From: Enterovibrio nigricans DSM 22720
GTDB taxonomy: Bacteria; Pseudomonadota; Gammaproteobacteria; Enterobacterales; Vibrionaceae
Length of the DNA stretch: 34,239 nt
Direction of reading: 5' to 3'
NCBI RefSeq assembly: GCF_900167155.1
Contig: NZ_FUXU01000048.1
Span: forward strand, 1 to 34,239
This document shows positions 25,369 through 34,115 of this stretch, in pieces (the stretch's first letter is position 1; every line of letters begins with the position of its first letter). The position numbers and the translations under genes are program-made. The notes beneath the pieces are model-generated. The model was not told the DNA's origin. It made no database searches and saw only the letters and a program-made list of their open reading frames with translations.

Positions 25369-25893
25369 CTATTTACGTCCGAGCTTGTCGCCAACTTCGA
25401 TCATCATATCTAGCTCCCACCAGATCATTTCGCACAAACCTCTTCGGTAAGCCGAACTTCTAAAATCAGCGTGCTCAGATTGATAAAGGACAAATTTTTC
25501 AGGGTAGAATAAGCGACTGGCTTTTACGTTTGCCAATCGGTCGCATGCTTTAACGATCAACGCTAGCCTAGAAGCCTCATCATGCTCATCGAGTTGCCTG
25601 AACCGTTCGTAAAGCTGTTTTTTTCGGGTAGTACGGTCGACCCCAAGCGGATCCGTTAAGTAACTGACAGACAACGCAATGACGTTACCAAAATCAAGAC
25701 GCAACTCATCCACACTTGTCGTGGTATCTTCTAAGATATCATGCAGTTGAGCGACAACCATGGCATTTAAGCCATAAGGCTGAGAAAGACGCTCTACATC
25801 ATCAAGATGGACATGATAAGGAAACTTTCCGTATCTCTGTCCCTCATGGCGGGTTCTTGCTATCGTCCTTGCAAGCAATAAGCGATCGTTCAC
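25369..25893 (-). CDS. small HD hydrolase of RelA/SpoT (MESH1-like) type
   Basis: This 174-residue HD-domain protein keeps the residues of the ppGpp-hydrolase family. These are H29 in PYHVHLDDV, the HD pair H51-D52 and the E55-D56 dyad in LHDILEDT, and D118 with N122 in CDRLANV. The order matches the metal ligands and catalytic ED of RelA/SpoT hydrolase domains and of MESH1. No synthetase, TGS or ACT domain is attached, so it is a candidate small alarmone hydrolase; NADPH phosphatase activity is also known for MESH1. It stands alone between two hairpins. Confidence 0.78.
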   Translation of the reverse strand: MNDRLLLARTIARTRHEGQRYGKFPYHVHLDDVERLSQPYGLNAMVVAQLHDILEDTTTSVDELRLDFGNVIALSVSYLTDPLGVDRTTRKKQLYERFRQLDEHDEASRLALIVKACDRLANVKASRLFYPEKFVLYQSEHADFRSSAYRRGLCEMIWWELDMMIEVGDKLGRK

Positions 25894-25989
25894 AACATTC
25901 CCCTAATTCCACTGTCGTTCCAAAAAAAGCCCTACCCTAAATAGGCTTTTAATTTTGCTATAGCTTAACGTTAGGAAAATAAAAGAAAA

Positions 25990-26006
25990 CGGCCAAATAA
26001 TGGCCG
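25990..26006 (-). terminator. intrinsic terminator of the YoaH-family gene
   Basis: CGGCCA and TGGCCG form a 6-bp stem with a 5-base loop; on the minus strand it is followed by TTTTCTTTTATTTT. It lies just past the stop at 26015. Confidence 0.75.
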
Positions 26007-26014
26007 CTTCTATA

Positions 26015-26167
26015 TTAATCGTTTTTTTGTGACGCTTGACGCTCACGAATCTCGTTAGCCACTAACATAATGGCCTCTCCGCTGCTCATGCCTTGAGCCA
26101 TTAGCGCGTGAATTTTTTCTGCAGCCTCTTGCTGTTCAGCATGGCTTAGTGACGGCATATTGTGCAT
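26015..26167 (-). CDS. YoaH-family (UPF0181) small protein, 50 aa
   Basis: This 50-codon frame encodes [20 protein letters not shown], then [20 protein letters not shown] and a short tail ending QKND. The pattern [36 protein letters not shown] is that of the UPF0181/YoaH family, found as 50-60 residue proteins in gamma-proteobacteria. Function is unknown. The ATG at 26165-26167 is preceded by CAGAGG. It has its own terminator at 25990-26006. Confidence 0.87.
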   Translation of the reverse strand: MHNMPSLSHAEQQEAAEKIHALMAQGMSSGEAIMLVANEIRERQASQKND

Positions 26168-26230
26168 ATGCACCTCTGACAAAATAGATGTAAGGCGCGT
26201 ATTCTACTTATCTGTCAAAGCAATGTCATC

Positions 26231-27400
26231 TTAGAATGTCACCGATAGTTGCAGTGAACCACCATAGCTATTGCTGTCGATCAACTGCGCCGCGAGATCT
26301 AAGTGAGCTGCACTAAACGGTGACAAACCAAGACCCAGTGTTAACGTTCCATCGAGTGTATCTTCAAGATCTTTCATGTAGCCTGCTCGTGCTTGCGCCC
26401 AGCCCCATGCATTAAATTCTGTTCCAAATCGAATCATTTGTGTGTTGTCTTTAATTTCAGGACCAACGGCTTGAACGAAACGCGTTTGGTCGTTCAAGTC
26501 AATGTCCAATGCCATCGTGAACAACTCGGTTACATACCCCCCGCCTATGGTCACCAATGGTTTTAATTCGTAGGTATATTGACGGGCCCAGCGGGTGGTA
26601 GTGGTTATATCATTCGCAATGAGGTTCTTAGCCGCGAACCCGAGTCGCATTGGACCATTTTGCCACGCTGCACCAATGTCCATGTTAAATCCGCTGTCTT
26701 CTGTCCTATTATTGTCTGCGTCCCAATCATCAGCGTTGAAATCATCAACAGACACCTGATAGTGATAGGTATACAGTTTTTGTGTTTTAGGCGTGACCCC
26801 TAACGCAATGCGCTGTCCCATAAACTCGATATTGCCTGCCAGTGCTAAACCAACATCGACCAAACCAAACGCAAGCACACGGGCTTCTGACACCAAGGTG
26901 GGCGCAGTAGTTGTGGAGGTTTCAATTGCCGTTATGTCTGAATCCGCCACTTCAGGAAGCACAACCGCTTCGGTATAAGCTTTGACAAAAAAGTTACCAG
27001 AGATTGAATTGGTCGGTATAGCAATTGCGCCCCCAATCCCTCCACCTAAATAGGCCACTTTATTTTGCAGGTTTGACAATGCATTAGCAGCATCAGCTCG
27101 ATTTGTTTCACTGGTCGCATCGGACTGAAATCTGTCATAGACATCACCGAAATCTTCCAGCGCGTCTACAAAATTATCAGGGTCACGATACTGAACGCCA
27201 AGCGTTGGAAATAACACACCAAAGCTAGAGGTAGGTTCAAGAGCAACGAGTGCAGGGTTGTGAAAGCCGGCTGCCAGATAGTCTGACGCAACCGTACCCG
27301 CGCCGGCCATCGCGTCAATTCGAGCATCTACGCTGTAATTTGCTGAAAACGCAGTCATTGGAGCGAGAGATATTGCCAGTGCCACTAATTTTTTATTCAT
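26231..27400 (-). CDS. TraF-like outer-membrane protein
   Basis: This 389-residue protein has a signal peptide (KKLVALAISLAPMTAFSA, cleavage near residue 20). The start was set at ATG 27398-27400 because the longer frame to 27472 puts 24 residues ahead of the signal. The mature part starts YSVDARIDAMAGAGTVASDY and continues as repeated beta strands, ending in LQLSVTF with a terminal Phe, the sign of an outer-membrane barrel. The DAMAGAGTV start and overall pattern match the family annotated as conjugal-transfer TraF (TraF_2); no transfer genes are near. It lies 211 bp downstream of vxrC in the same direction. Confidence 0.75.
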   Translation of the reverse strand: MNKKLVALAISLAPMTAFSANYSVDARIDAMAGAGTVASDYLAAGFHNPALVALEPTSSFGVLFPTLGVQYRDPDNFVDALEDFGDVYDRFQSDATSETNRADAANALSNLQNKVAYLGGGIGGAIAIPTNSISGNFFVKAYTEAVVLPEVADSDITAIETSTTTAPTLVSEARVLAFGLVDVGLALAGNIEFMGQRIALGVTPKTQKLYTYHYQVSVDDFNADDWDADNNRTEDSGFNMDIGAAWQNGPMRLGFAAKNLIANDITTTTRWARQYTYELKPLVTIGGGYVTELFTMALDIDLNDQTRFVQAVGPEIKDNTQMIRFGTEFNAWGWAQARAGYMKDLEDTLDGTLTLGLGLSPFSAAHLDLAAQLIDSNSYGGSLQLSVTF

Positions 27401-27611
27401 AATAAGAATTCCATTCCAACTTTTTGGATTTAGTACGTTGGATTTGCGCCCAAAGTTAGTGGGAAAATCCAACCAATTCTTATCATGTTAGTCAAGGGTT
27501 AGTATCAAAAAGGAGGTGTGTGACTATATTGTGATATTTTTCAAACTATATCGTTACAGGAATGCTCTATCTGACATAGAGGACAAATACCACCAGCGTA
27601 TATTTTGTTCT

Positions 27612-28490
27612 CTATTGGCGTTTTGGTGTCAATTGCTGGAGATCAACATCAGGTAAATCCACCGAGCGTCCGATGCGTTGAACTTCCTCCAGTAAAATCG
27701 CGCCTTGCCAACGTCTTTCGATTAGCGCCACGGAAAACCAATATTGACCGTTGGGCACATCAATGACGGGTAATGCTGTCGGCAAATTCTTGTCTTTTTC
27801 TTCAGACCAAATAGGTGCCGATTCGCCATCGTTTTGACTGTATAAGTTCATGGATAGAAAAGGCCTTGGGCAAGAACCTTTCAGATCAGTAGGTGGTGCT
27901 ATACGCCAGCTCCGACTGTCTTTCCAACTAATCGCCTGAATCGCTTCCGGCTGAGTAATCAAAACGTTTGAAGACCAACGTTCGCCATTGTTTGACGTAA
28001 CATCCAGTTTATATAACCCGGCTTTGATTGCGCGGGAAAGTCCATCGTAGTCAAGCTTAAAGTCCCGTGATTCATCATCCACAAAGTTACTATGAAGGAC
28101 AGTTCGATCCGGCCAAGCACTAAAAGATACAGATGAAACACCCGCCGATGAACTTCCATAGATAGAAAAGTGGTAGAACACACGGTTTGGTGTTTGCACC
28201 GTCTCTCGACGTATAACGATGTTTTGTAGCCAACTAGGTAAAGACAGCGTGCTTAAACTTCTACCGCAATCTTCAGTGATAGCAAGAGAAAGAAGATCCG
28301 CCATATGCCGTTTTTCTGCCGGTCCATTCTCCTGCTGCCACGCTTCTACCATTGCATCGAAACTTTCGGCGGTATTTCCTTCTAATAGCTTTTGATGAGC
28401 AGAGGTCAACGCGTCTGAACCACTAAACCAAGCAGCAAACACGGATCCTGGCCAGAAAAGCCAAAGCGTTAGAAATACCCACCGATTCAT
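27612..28490 (-). CDS. vxrC: VxrC-like protein (DUF2861)
   Basis: This 292-residue exported protein has a signal peptide (VFLTLWLFWPGSVFA, cleavage about residue 18). It is of the kind annotated DUF2861, found in Vibrionaceae next to the VxrAB regulators. Visible features are a helical N-terminal part (FDAMVEAWQQENGPAEKRHM) and a beta-rich C-terminal part. Its ATG overlaps the vxrB stop (TAATG), so it is translated with the two-component genes. Its role in the envelope-stress response is not known. The assignment rests mainly on position and family feel. Confidence 0.75.
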   Translation of the reverse strand: MNRWVFLTLWLFWPGSVFAAWFSGSDALTSAHQKLLEGNTAESFDAMVEAWQQENGPAEKRHMADLLSLAITEDCGRSLSTLSLPSWLQNIVIRRETVQTPNRVFYHFSIYGSSSAGVSSVSFSAWPDRTVLHSNFVDDESRDFKLDYDGLSRAIKAGLYKLDVTSNNGERWSSNVLITQPEAIQAISWKDSRSWRIAPPTDLKGSCPRPFLSMNLYSQNDGESAPIWSEEKDKNLPTALPVIDVPNGQYWFSVALIERRWQGAILLEEVQRIGRSVDLPDVDLQQLTPKRQ

Positions 28491-29158
28491 TATTGCATCT
28501 TCATTCTATAGCCCACACCACGAAGCGTCTCGATTTCAATCTCAGGCAGCTTTTGTCGAAGCTGTAAAACATGCGTATCGACAGTTCGCGTGGTTGGATA
28601 ATGGTTATAACCCCACACTTGGTCGAGCAACTCATCACGAGTGAACACGCGCCCCGCATTTTTTGCGAGAAACGCCAACAAGTCGAACTCTGTACGCGTC
28701 AGAATCACTTCGCTTTCTGAACAAATAACACAACGCGTCGCAGAGTTAATTCGTAGAGTCCCAACAACAATATCGTCTTGAGTTGTGTCTTCTTCGGTGA
28801 CGTTACTTCTTAGGTGTACACGAATACGTGCAAGCAATTCGGCTTCTGCAAAAGGTTTTGTCATGTAGTCTGTTGCACCAGAATCCAATCCGCCAACACG
28901 GTCACGCACAGACACCATTGCTGTCAGCATGATGACAGGAACATTTTTGAGTTTTTTCCAACCTTCCAGCCATTCTAAAGAATCACCTTCAGGTAGTTGA
29001 CGGTCTAATACCACCAAGTCCGCTTTTTGCCACAGCGGCTCAACGTTGGTTGCGTTTTCGGCGTACAGCACGTTGTAGCCGTTTTGCTCAAGGCTAGCTA
29101 ATAGACCATCAGCGAGGTTAGCATCATCTTCAATGAGTAACAGCGTTGTTTGGGTCAC
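28490..29158 (-). CDS. vxrB: OmpR-family response regulator VxrB (WigR)
   Basis: This 222-residue regulator has a receiver domain (TLLLIEDDANLADGLL, phospho-acceptor Asp in VVLDRQLPEGDS, and KPFAEAELLARI). A winged-helix DNA-binding domain follows (FTRDELLDQVWGYNHYPTTR and VDTHVLQLRQKL). In Vibrio cholerae the orthologue controls cell-wall synthesis, type VI secretion and biofilm genes. The start was set at GTG 29156-29158, preceded by TGGAGATACCTT; the longer frame would add 12 unlikely residues. It overlaps the end of vxrA by 29 bases. Confidence 0.88.
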   Translation of the reverse strand: MTQTTLLLIEDDANLADGLLASLEQNGYNVLYAENATNVEPLWQKADLVVLDRQLPEGDSLEWLEGWKKLKNVPVIMLTAMVSVRDRVGGLDSGATDYMTKPFAEAELLARIRVHLRSNVTEEDTTQDDIVVGTLRINSATRCVICSESEVILTRTEFDLLAFLAKNAGRVFTRDELLDQVWGYNHYPTTRTVDTHVLQLRQKLPEIEIETLRGVGYRMKMQ

Positions 29159-30569
29159 AAGGTATCTCCAGAATAAAGGTGGTTGGAGGGCCAATAAGTG
29201 TCAATTTACCCCCCATCCTTTCGATCATTGATTCTACAATTGTCAGTCCGAGCCCAAGGCCTTTTTCACTGACAAATGGCTTACGAATTGTCTTCCAATC
29301 CTTCGCGGTTAACTGTCCCTGATCCTGTACTTTAATCGTCAGGTAACCGTTTTGAATTTGCGCGATGACGTGTACTGGCGCCTTACCATACTTCTTCGCG
29401 TTGCTGATTAAATTGTCGAGAGATGTTGTCAGCCAATATATATTAACTGCAACAGGGCCATCTTCTTTGACATCGAGACCGACCCCTCGTTCCTCACACA
29501 GATAACCCAACCATTCTTCGAGAGACGGTATCGTCTCCCGCACCAGCTGTTGTTGATTCGATTGAAGGTAATCTTTACTTGCCTCAGCCAGCTGTTTCAA
29601 TCGCATCGAGTCTTCGCACAACCTTCTGAACTCGTCATACAGTGGTTCAGGCAGGCTATCAAACTTTCGTCGAAACCCTTCAACAGTCATCGATAAACTT
29701 GCTATCGGCGTCCTAAGTTCATGTGTCAGGATCTGTAATACCAACATACGTTCTTGAATGAGACGACGTTTAACTGTCCAGCGATTGAATACCCAGCCAG
29801 CAATCCATAGCAGGTTAACAATCGCCAAACCAATCACTAAATGAGACCAATATGATGGCGCTTGTTGCTGATTCCAACAAACGTTACCGATCCTTGAAAG
29901 GCAGTAGCCTTTATTATCCGTTGGTGAGGCAAGGAGATCTAATCGCTCCAACAGCGGCATCCAAATATCCGGTGAATAAACACGGTATTCGCTGCCCTTT
30001 CTTAGCCACAGTTCATCATTTGAAAGCAGCGTCTCTGCCCCACCGTTCAATGCATTGATGCCATTTTCCGGCATACGCTGAAGCTGTCCCAATAACGTTT
30101 CCGGCGGGGCCAAAAGCCTTTCTTTTATGTGAAAGAAACGGAGCAGTTCATCACTCCGCTCTGGAAACTTTTCAACGTACTTTGCCGCATAACTTCCGCC
30201 ACCTGGATGAATCAAGTTTGAGCGAGAAAACCAAACAGATGGTAGTCGCGTGTTAAAACACATTGCTCTCGTAAATACCAAAGGATCGGTCACCAGCGGG
30301 CTAACAGGCCAAGGCCCGGCGCACTTTTGAGCCGCTTGATATAAACGTTTAAGATCTTTCAGAGGATATTTCGTTGACTGAGGCAACAAGCTATCAGAGA
30401 TCAACAGTGCTTTAGGGTATTCACTATGAATAGCATTGAGTGAATATTCAGCGATGGGCTTTTCATGCAATAGCGAAGACCTGAACTTGTTGAGCTGTTC
30501 AGGAAAAGAAGCGTTTGCCCACGCAGGCATGTGGACGATAAGGAATAAGGCGGCTATTAACTTTCGCAT
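29130..30569 (-). CDS. vxrA: sensor histidine kinase VxrA (WigK)
   Basis: This 479-residue inner-membrane kinase has a cleavable-type N-terminus (IAALFLIVHMPAWANA) and a periplasmic sensor domain of the DUF3404 type to about residue 240. One membrane helix follows (LVIGLAIVNLLWIAGWVF), then the cytoplasmic kinase. The phospho-acceptor is in LTHELRTPIASL (about 287-298), the N box in LDNLISNAKKYG and the G box in SEKGLGLGLTIVESMIERMG. The family senses cell-wall damage in vibrios. It is the first gene of the leftward vxrABC operon. Confidence 0.88.
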   Translation of the reverse strand: MRKLIAALFLIVHMPAWANASFPEQLNKFRSSLLHEKPIAEYSLNAIHSEYPKALLISDSLLPQSTKYPLKDLKRLYQAAQKCAGPWPVSPLVTDPLVFTRAMCFNTRLPSVWFSRSNLIHPGGGSYAAKYVEKFPERSDELLRFFHIKERLLAPPETLLGQLQRMPENGINALNGGAETLLSNDELWLRKGSEYRVYSPDIWMPLLERLDLLASPTDNKGYCLSRIGNVCWNQQQAPSYWSHLVIGLAIVNLLWIAGWVFNRWTVKRRLIQERMLVLQILTHELRTPIASLSMTVEGFRRKFDSLPEPLYDEFRRLCEDSMRLKQLAEASKDYLQSNQQQLVRETIPSLEEWLGYLCEERGVGLDVKEDGPVAVNIYWLTTSLDNLISNAKKYGKAPVHVIAQIQNGYLTIKVQDQGQLTAKDWKTIRKPFVSEKGLGLGLTIVESMIERMGGKLTLIGPPTTFILEIPCDPNNAVTH

Positions 30570-30719
30570 GCCGAGAGATTACCATCAAAAACAACCCAAT
30601 TGTCAGTGCTTTGTTAGTTAGTACTGATCACAAGACCAAATTTGAAGCAATTGGCGAAACATTCATCATCCTGTGTGATGAAACTCTTTCCAAGCTCTCG
30701 ATTCTTGATTCTATTGCGA

Positions 30720-30749
30720 ATCGCTGGGAAGAGAATCCTTCCCAGCGAT
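30720..30749. terminator. perfect 12-bp stem hairpin
   Basis: ATCGCTGGGAAG (30720-30731) pairs exactly with CTTCCCAGCGAT (30738-30749) around a 6-base loop. It lies between the formyltransferase stop and vxrA on the minus strand. There is no T run on either side, so it is a hairpin of uncertain role: a terminator of atypical form, or a structured 3' end of the formyltransferase message. Confidence 0.5.
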
Positions 30750-30828
30750 CACAAGTGGATTACGCAGTCATAAACAATGTTCGAGGCCAACACTTAGACG
30801 AATACGTTTCGCCAGACCTCAATGTATT

Positions 30829-31788
30829 CTACATATCACTCACTTTCAAAAAATATACATTGCTTGAGGTAGATTTCTCACCATGAAAAAGCATGCTTAA
30901 CAGTTGATTATCAAGCATGGCTTTCGCCTCTTCATCACTCGTACTTTTCCAATAGTTCACGATTGACTCGGCTCGTGCATGCTTTGACGATACGTTTTCT
31001 TTGAGATGATATTGCAGTTGCATCAAATGCCCCTCACCCCATTGAATTCTTTTATAGTAAAAAAGAGGATTCACTGGCTGACTAGCTTTGCTAAACTGGC
31101 CCCCGTTACGCAAATTATCCAGAAATTCGTCATATAACTTTACTGTTCCGAATAAGCCCTTTGTGAACAACCTCCCAGGCCAGTCGCCATCTTCAATCTC
31201 TGGTAAATAGTGCGCCAAGATGTCACCACCATCAATTTTAGGGTTCATCACCATAAGCGTTCCGCCGGATAAATGAGGGTGACCATTTGCGAAGGCAAAC
31301 ATATGTGAATCGGAACCATTGTAAACAGGTGATATGCCACTATGATAGTTAAGCACCAATTTAAATGCGTCTATAAACTCTTTTGTATACAGTGGGCCAC
31401 CATGACATACAACGACATCAGGGTTATAAGCCGCGATTTTTTCAATTGATTCAATGCTATTAATGTCGTCTTCATAAAAAATACGATCTTTGCTTAGATC
31501 CCCATAATCCATAGCATCTTTAAAATATTCATCAGCTTCTTCATAGCCATGTTGTAGCTCAAGCGGCAATTTTTTATCGGATAAAAACGCGTCATAATGT
31601 GAGTTTACGAAATCCTCGCTGTATCGCTCACTGAGTTTATCTTTCTTTGCTTTTTCCTGTTCTGCTGACAACGCAAATTGATGATCACCTTTATAGTGGA
31701 AAACGGCTGCAACATCATATTTCTTGCTTAACTCTTTACAAAGGTAGACACAGTGTGGCCTATCACCTGTAACGATTACTATCTTCAT
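30829..31788 (-). CDS. formyltransferase, stand-alone, NRPS-linked
   Basis: This 319-residue protein is of the formyl-transferase (methionyl-tRNA formyltransferase / GART) fold. The catalytic region reads LNYHSGISPVYNGSDSHMFA, keeping the Asn and His of the N-x-H motif, then IDGGDILAHY with the catalytic Asp. The substrate loop (HPHLSGGTLM) is present. The second, OB-fold domain of methionyl-tRNA formyltransferases is not visible. The start was set at ATG 31786-31788, after CGGAG. It lies 66 bp after the NRPS stop in the same direction and probably formylates an amino group on the peptide or its precursor, as in other formylated non-ribosomal peptides; that is inference. Confidence 0.78.
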   Translation of the reverse strand: MKIVIVTGDRPHCVYLCKELSKKYDVAAVFHYKGDHQFALSAEQEKAKKDKLSERYSEDFVNSHYDAFLSDKKLPLELQHGYEEADEYFKDAMDYGDLSKDRIFYEDDINSIESIEKIAAYNPDVVVCHGGPLYTKEFIDAFKLVLNYHSGISPVYNGSDSHMFAFANGHPHLSGGTLMVMNPKIDGGDILAHYLPEIEDGDWPGRLFTKGLFGTVKLYDEFLDNLRNGGQFSKASQPVNPLFYYKRIQWGEGHLMQLQYHLKENVSSKHARAESIVNYWKSTSDEEAKAMLDNQLLSMLFHGEKSTSSNVYFLKVSDM

Positions 31789-31854
31789 TATTTTAACTCC
31801 GTAATGAGCAAAGTAAGAGAGTTGCAAAAATAACTTGCAACTCTCAAACCATTA

Positions 31855-34115
31855 TCAGCCTTTGAATGCAATTTGGCTGGTTAATACAATTAAGTTATTT
31901 ACATATAAATCTGAAAAAGTCTGAATAGCTTCTTCATTATGTATGTTTTGGCTGTACTGAAAACGTGATTTAAAACAACCATCCTCGGTTGTAACACCCT
32001 CAATATATAAGCAAACACCACGTTGTAGCGTTGGAGATTCATAGATATTTGCGCCTGAACTTCCGCCCTCCTCCGGACGAATATTTTCAGGTGCTTCTTC
32101 TATCAATGCCGCAACCTCAGGAAGTTGAACATCTTCCGTAACCTGCTTGGTTAAAGATGCCTGATAATTAAACAATATTTCAGCGTGTGGGAAATGACTC
32201 ATTTTCTCCCTAAGCTCTTCATCCGAAGATAGATATCTCAGACAGCCGTAGGAAACGCCTTGATGCGGCATTCCATTAATGTGGGCATCTACCTCGTGTA
32301 TCGCATCAATGATATTGCCGGAAAGGTTCTCCAAATCGAGAATAATAGGCACAGGGTCTATCATCCAACCCACTGTTCGAGACAAATCTACATTTAAATA
32401 CGGCAACGTCCTTGTCGTTTTCGCGATATCAATAACGACGGCTTTGTTTCCAGTCCACTCTCCATATGCTTTAGCAAAACACGCAAGATGGATAATGTTT
32501 TCTGGTACACCGAGCTTGAACGCCAGTTTGCCGAGCAATATTTCACTACATTCCTCAGACAAGGTGGTTTCAACCATTCTGGCACTTACTATTGTGTTAT
32601 CGCCTTGAGGGTTGTCCTTCGGCATTGGAGCATACTTATTCCAAGGCAGATTTAGCCAATAGTCTGAAGATTCAGCAGCTTCAGTATTCGCGAATTTTTT
32701 CAGTTGTTCAGAGAACATCTTCACAGAGTCTGTTTTCGGAATGCCTACAATTTTTCTTCCTAAAACCGCTTCGTTAAGGAAGTAGATAAAATCATTTTGC
32801 AAAATTGAACGTGAATAACCGTCAAATATCATGTGATGATAAAAGAAGAGCACTCTTGCTTCATGGTTAGGAAGTTCGATGTAGCAAAGCTTCATTGGCG
32901 CTATCGATAAATCGATACTCGCTAACTTATCTTGTACATACTTAACGAGTTCGCCTTCATTGACTCCGCCTCTGAAATCAACATATTCCGCAGGGCTGAG
33001 TGACAAAAACTCACTCACGCCTACCAATTGATGACGCCATTCTCCGCTAGCGTTGTGGACGCGAGAACGGGCAATATCATGCTGTGTTACCAGTGCTGTA
33101 TATGCCTTTTCCACGGCGGAAAATGGGATATCTCCACTATTAACGCGAAGCCAGTGATACCCGTTGTGATGACTAAATTCTTCCCCACGGCGGAATAGCC
33201 AATGCATTACGGGTACAACAGGAACATCGCCCGTGACAATATCAATTGATGCATTCGCTGACATAAAACCGGCTTTGTGTTCAACTTCGCAGCAATGTTT
33301 GACTACGCTGCATAGTGCATCTTGGAATGCATTAACGAACGCTTCGCTCTTTGGTTCTGACAAGCGAGAGCCAACCGTAAAACTCAGCTTCCCGTCTAGC
33401 ACTGCACCATTAATATCCAGAATCAAATGACTCTGATTATCTTTGGCTACGGTTTCACCGCAAGGCTCCCCCGTAATTTCCCACAGCCCGCTATCATGAT
33501 CTTTTGCATTGTCGAACTGGCCGAAATAGTTAAAGACAACTGGCGGGAGCAGGTCTTTAATCTTCTGCCCATTTTGGGCAGCAAAAGTACCAAACCCTAC
33601 TCCTTTGTTTGGCACCTGGTTTAGCGTTTCTCTTGTTTTAACGATCGTTTCCCCGAGCGTGTCGCCCGTTGAGAGTAATAGCGGATATTGAACCGTAAAC
33701 CAGCCAACAGTGCGGGAAACGTCAATTCCTTCAAAACACAGCTCTCGCCCGTGCCCTTCCATCGTGATGCCAATTTCACTCTGGTCGAACACTTCACACA
33801 AGGCCACACTCAATGCGCTAACCAATAGATCGTTGATTTCTGTTCCATAACCCAGATTAGCTTCGTGTAGCAGTAAATCAGTCTCTCCCTCAGCCAATGA
33901 TACTGTGTGGTAGTGCTGTTTACTTGGCTCAGGCCAGTTTGCGTTGTTGCCTATTGATGCTTGCCAGTATTTGCTTTCGTTGCCGACTAATTGCGAATAG
34001 TCTGCAACTTTTTCAGACCACTGACGATAACTGCTCGTTTTCGACAGCAATGCAGAACCGCTCAGTAAATGAGATAGATCTTCCGCAAGGATTCGCCAAG
34101 ATACCGCATCGATAA
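31855..34115 (-). pseudogene. non-ribosomal peptide synthetase, 3' part, cut by an IS element
   Basis: This fragment of about 750 residues begins inside an epimerization domain at IDAVSWRIL (motif HHxxxDxVSW, its two histidines lost). Counting from an in-frame TTG at 34050, that domain continues with EGHGRE (98-103), SRTVGWFT (112-119), PNKGVGFG (147-154) and FNYFGQ (173-178). A second C/E-family domain follows from about 270: HHMIFDGYS (405-413), SRTVGW (557-562), GVSYGCLRYL and LFNYQAS, but AKTTRT replaces EGHGRE. No adenylation, carrier or thioesterase domain follows. The frame hits a stop just inside the IS, so the gene is broken; upstream modules would lie beyond the window. Confidence 0.8.
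34107..34115. repeat. probable 9-bp target-site copy beside the IS903-like element
   Basis: CATCGATAA abuts the IS terminus. IS903-group elements make 9-bp duplications, so these nine bases should recur at the far end of the element, outside the window. Confidence 0.4.

Noticed and set aside
26231-27400. Evidence for a conjugation system from the TraF-like protein
   Set aside because: No other transfer, relaxase or pilus genes are in the window; the family name is historical and the protein looks like an outer-membrane barrel.
30611-30886. Plus-strand open frame of 91 codons between vxrA and the formyltransferase
   Set aside because: It needs a TTG start with no ribosome site, overlaps the 3' end of the formyltransferase and contains the perfect hairpin. 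Its composition gives no family match.
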